A stretch of DNA of 22,298 nt from a virus. The DNA lies in IMG/VR virus record IMGVR_UViG_3300025598_000197, positions 1 through 22,298 of that record; one strand, written 5' to 3'. A program made the translations under genes and the position numbers. Of the stretch, positions 20,375-22,298 are shown in pieces (the first letter of the stretch is position 1; every line of letters begins with the position of its first letter). The notes under the pieces were generated by a model. That model was not told the origin of the DNA. It ran no database searches and saw nothing but the letters and a program-made list of their open reading frames with translations.

Positions 20375-20919
20375 ACCGCTGTAAAACCCTTGGGGTTTGT
20401 CAGGTAATCGGTTGCAAGGATTGTCCCTCTAGTGCTAATATCGCACCCACGGGGATAGTCCACCAGTCCCTTGATGCGGTAGTTGCGACCAATTCAGATA
20501 AACGTAGCGAACTCGACTTGACCTTCCTGTGCACACTCGGGGGTGAGAAAATCGGGGCTTTCGAGCAAGAAAGTAGCTTAGATAAACGAGAGCAACCTCA
20601 CTTTTGTGAGCTTATCAGAGTTATCCACAGGGGTTCTCTGGTGGTTTTCCCTATTCCACATAAGTTTTTAAAAAGATTTGAGGTTTACGACCTCTTAGTT
20701 ACAACCTCTCACACGCCTGATCGCTGCGCTAAGGGCTACGCTCAAGGCGTGAGATCAACTCTTAAGAAGGGTTTTCTCCGAGAGGATCGGTTTGTGGTTG
20801 TAGCACTTCCTATTAACCTCTTGAAGTCTCGCTCTCGCATGAGAGTGAGTAGTGTTCGTGGTATGTCCTATAGCTGTCATTGGGCCATATCTCACCCTAA
20901 AAAAGGAGAGAAAAAGTGA
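20371..20919 (+). CDS. Cys-rich N-terminal protein overlapping an origin-like region
   Basis: A frame of 182 codons from ATG 20371, in ATGA overlap with the gene before and GTGA overlap with the gene after, as in the rest of the operon. The first 25 residues (MNRCKTLGVCQVIGCKDCPS) have C4, C10, C15, C18, a possible small zinc site, and look conserved in style. The rest is less protein-like (Ser/Arg/His-rich, for example SRSRMRVSSVRGMSYSCHW). The same DNA holds a perfect DnaA box and a 9-bp hairpin. Two readings are possible: a real 182-residue protein of unknown function, or a short Cys-rich gene that has lost its stop and runs through non-coding origin DNA. I lean slightly towards coding because the frame stays open for about 550 bases. 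Confidence 0.5.
   Translation: MNRCKTLGVCQVIGCKDCPSSANIAPTGIVHQSLDAVVATNSDKRSELDLTFLCTLGGEKIGAFEQESSLDKREQPHFCELIRVIHRGSLVVFPIPHKFLKRFEVYDLLVTTSHTPDRCAKGYAQGVRSTLKKGFLREDRFVVVALPINLLKSRSRMRVSSVRGMSYSCHWAISHPKKGEKK
20596..20609 (+). other. Short dyad CTCACTTTTGTGAG near the DnaA box
   Basis: CTCAC-TTTT-GTGAG is a 5-bp inverted repeat that ends about 11 bases before the DnaA box. Alone it is weak; it is listed because it clusters with other origin-like elements. Confidence 0.3.
20621..20629 (+). promoter_or_regulatory. Perfect DnaA box TTATCCACA
   Basis: TTATCCACA is the exact strong DnaA-binding sequence. A weaker relative, TATTCCACA (two mismatches), is at 20652-20660, followed by a T/A-rich stretch (TAAGTTTTTAAAAAGATTT). 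One box can occur by chance, but the surrounding features make a host-DnaA-dependent replication or control site plausible. Confidence 0.5.
20828..20849 (+). other. 9-bp hairpin with GCAT loop
   Basis: CTCGCTCTC (20828-20836) and GAGAGTGAG (20841-20849) pair over 9 positions with one G-U, closing a 4-base GCAT loop. No T-run follows. A second inverted pair, CACGCCT (20712-20718) and AGGCGTG (20745-20751), lies about 80 bases upstream. Both fall inside the 182-codon frame and are candidates for origin or RNA structure. Confidence 0.45.
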
Positions 20920-21176
20920 ACGAAAATGATATTCAAAAACTAGCTCAATACCATGGCATTGACTCACTTTATCAAACAGGAGTCATGGATTTTGCGAATG
21001 AGTTATATCAACTTGGACGCAAGCATGGAGCTGGGTTTGAGCGTGAGGAATGTGCGAAGATTGCTGAAAAAAAAGTAAGTAAAACTTGGTCATCGCCTCA
21101 ATCACCTAAAGAGTGGTGGGAACTGGCTTGCCAAACGATAGCAATAGAAATACGTGAAAGGAATAAAAAAACTTGA
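20916..21176 (+). CDS. Small early protein with GTG start, function unknown
   Basis: An 86-residue protein starting from GTG 20916, preceded by AAAGGAGAG, a very strong ribosome site, and overlapping the previous stop (GTGA). The sequence is NENDIQKLAQYHGIDSLYQT, then FANELYQLGRKHGAGFEREE; the segment FEREECAKIAE with C-terminal IEIRERNKK is a common small-protein pattern in phages. It is helical and charged. Function is unknown. Confidence 0.75.
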   Translation: MNENDIQKLAQYHGIDSLYQTGVMDFANELYQLGRKHGAGFEREECAKIAEKKVSKTWSSPQSPKEWWELACQTIAIEIRERNKKT

Positions 21177-21203
21177 CATGATCTAATCAACTCTGTTTAT
21201 AAT
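21173..21203 (+). promoter_or_regulatory. Second early promoter, before the Cys-rich and exonuclease genes
   Basis: TTGACA (21173-21178) and TATAAT (21198-21203) are both exact consensus, but the spacer is 19 bases, longer than ideal, so it may be weaker or need an activator. Start of transcription is near 21210, just before the leader element at 21211-21225. Confidence 0.65.
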
Positions 21204-21210
21204 TATCTCG

Positions 21211-21225
21211 TCCTAACTTTGAAAG
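21211..21225 (+). promoter_or_regulatory. Leader element TCCTAACTTTGAAAG, copy 3
   Basis: This is the third copy, 22 bases before ATG 21233, immediately after the second early promoter. GAAAG is the ribosome site. It is almost identical to copy 1, apart from one extra T. Confidence 0.6.
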
Positions 21226-21232
21226 AAACATC

Positions 21233-21439
21233 ATGAACATCTGTATCAAATGTCAACACTGCGTGGTCATAGACCCACTCTCGCCTGAGTTCGCCCGCTG
21301 CTCTATCAACGCTGAAAGATCGGTGATCACTGGCGAATACCCCAAATTAAAAGACCTCCCTTATTGCAAAGTAGAACGCACACCAGGTTCCACTTGTGGC
21401 CCAGCTGGTGCATCTTACAAGGAAAAAATCCATGAGTGA
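21233..21439 (+). CDS. Small Cys-rich, zinc-finger-like early protein
   Basis: A 68-residue protein. Cys residues are at 4, 7, 10, 23, 45 and 55 (NICIKCQHCVVID, FARCSIN, LPYCKVER, STCGPAGA). The CxxCxxC start with later Cys and CGPxGxxY resembles small Cys-rich phage proteins that often stand next to recombination genes. Zinc binding is likely; function is unknown. Its 3' end overlaps the exonuclease start by 8 bases, so the two are co-translated from the promoter at 21173. Confidence 0.8.
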   Translation: MNICIKCQHCVVIDPLSPEFARCSINAERSVITGEYPKLKDLPYCKVERTPGSTCGPAGASYKEKIHE

Positions 21440-22298
21440 CTTCAGCCCTGAAACCCGTAATTCAGCCATCTGGTCTGGAGACTCTCGCAAGGTAGCCAAC
21501 GGCAAAGCCAACGAGGTCATCCTCACCAAGCTCGGACAAATGCCCATTCCTGACCTCTCGCACATAGAGGCGGTCCAGATGGGTCACGTCATGGAACCCG
21601 TGATCGGCAGACTCGCCCAAAACAAGCTCAGAGTTGAGCTGACCAAAATCGAGGACTCCCTCACGCACAAAAAGGAACATTGGTTCAAATCACACTTCGA
21701 CTTTGCGGGTAAAGAAAATGGAAAAACTATCCTTGTGGAATGCAAAAACTACAACGCAGCTGTGCGCAATAAGTTTGAGGTGGGAAATATCCCTCCTGCG
21801 GACTTGGCTCAATGTATCCACGAGGCAGCGGTCTTCGGTGTGGAGAAAGTGTATCTGGCGGTCTTATTTGGCGGTCAGGAGTTTCAACTTTTTCCTGTGG
21901 AAGTTACCGAAGAGATGAAACTTGACTTGATCAAGAAAATGGCTGAAGTTTGGGCTAGAGTGCAAACAAAAACACCCTTCCCCCCTGAAGACACGGAACA
22001 GGCCAAACTCTTGTTCCCCGTCAGTTCTGAAGACGTGAAAATGGCCTCACAAAGCGTTGAAATGGCTTGCCGTAGCCTCAGACACGTCAAAGAGCAAATA
22101 AAGTCCTTAGAGGTCCAAGAAGAGGCTTTGCAAACCCTGATTCAGGGATGGATGCAAGAGAAAGGGACTCTCACCAGTGTGGATGGTCAGGTTCTAGCCA
22201 CATGGAAGTCAGCTAAAGGCGGGATGAAGTTTGATCCCAAATTGTTTCAGTCAGCCATGCCAGACATTTATGAACAGTTTGTCAGACCCATACCAGGC
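21432..22298 (+). CDS. YqaJ/lambda exonuclease-type recombination nuclease, 3' end missing
   Basis: 289 codons are visible before the window ends. The family degrades one strand of double-stranded DNA ends, producing single strands for a phage annealing protein. Visible motifs are MGHVMEP (50-56, E55), FDFAG (D90) and VECKNY (E103, K105), which together give the PD-(D/E)xK site, then DLAQCIHEAAVFG (Q127) and a YLAVLFGG strand. Late residues VLATWKSAKGGMKFD and YEQFVRP also match the YqaJ family end. The family's usual N-terminal GGSD-type motif is not obvious, which is somewhat unusual. A helical segment (about 205-245) separates nuclease core and end. A partner annealing protein would be expected just beyond the right edge. 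Confidence 0.85.
   Translation, partial: MSDFSPETRNSAIWSGDSRKVANGKANEVILTKLGQMPIPDLSHIEAVQMGHVMEPVIGRLAQNKLRVELTKIEDSLTHKKEHWFKSHFDFAGKENGKTILVECKNYNAAVRNKFEVGNIPPADLAQCIHEAAVFGVEKVYLAVLFGGQEFQLFPVEVTEEMKLDLIKKMAEVWARVQTKTPFPPEDTEQAKLLFPVSSEDVKMASQSVEMACRSLRHVKEQIKSLEVQEEALQTLIQGWMQEKGTLTSVDGQVLATWKSAKGGMKFDPKLFQSAMPDIYEQFVRPIPG

Noticed and set aside
1-22298. tRNA genes and an integration site
   Set aside because: I looked for TPsiC-arm-like words and cloverleaf patterns by eye and found none outside coding DNA; no integrase is present. A tRNA search program would be needed to exclude them fully.

Overview
The window is part of a tailed double-stranded DNA phage or prophage (Caudoviricetes). 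The evidence is a contiguous late block with terminase large subunit, portal, scaffold-like protein, major capsid protein, neck adaptor and several fibre-like tail proteins, plus a divergent block of small genes leading to a YqaJ/lambda-type exonuclease. No integrase, repressor, lysis gene, tape measure, tRNA or host gene is visible, so lifestyle cannot be decided. The neck adaptor is followed directly by a hub-like protein and fibres, which fits a short-tailed phage, but the left edge cuts the late block. Near-consensus sigma70 promoters and Shine-Dalgarno sites fit a bacterial host. A betaproteobacterial, possibly freshwater, host is my guess from resemblance of the small early proteins to ones I recall; it is not shown by the sequence.

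Region 1 (1-18398, all minus strand; transcription runs from high to low coordinates) is the late block. It begins with four small genes of unknown role (18398-17672), then two short glycosyltransferases, TerL, a small HTH-like protein, a zinc-ribbon-like protein and the portal. Next comes a cluster of tiny genes, two of which encode 12- and 10-residue, almost wholly basic peptides of similar sequence. Then come a Pro/Gly-rich protein, a 60-aa protein, a scaffold-like coiled-coil protein, the major capsid protein, two small virion-type proteins, a conserved neck-region protein, a P22 gp4-like adaptor carrying an inserted binding-type domain, and a hub-like protein carrying six GSGY repeats. 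The end of the block holds fibre and tail proteins, a tail-assembly-chaperone-like protein and small unknowns. Most genes abut or overlap by 1-17 bases (one small upstream pair overlaps by 89), as in a single operon.

Region 2 (18399-19109) is the divergent control region. On the minus strand, an extended -10 promoter is followed within about 75 bases by an intrinsic terminator that sits before the first late gene, an arrangement like lambda PR'-tR'. Further right are a second terminator hairpin, two copies of a 14-bp repeat, three copies of a repeat with core TTCTGACCC, two short dyads, an AT-rich stretch and a strong plus-strand promoter.

Region 3 (19110-22298, all plus strand) is an early-type block: six small genes in tight ATGA or GTGA overlap, a second promoter, a Cys-rich 68-aa protein and the exonuclease, which runs off the right edge. 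One gene here (20371-20919) contains a perfect DnaA box and a long hairpin and may overlap a replication origin. Three genes share a conserved leader element, TCCTAACTTtgAAAG, at a nearly fixed distance from the start codon.
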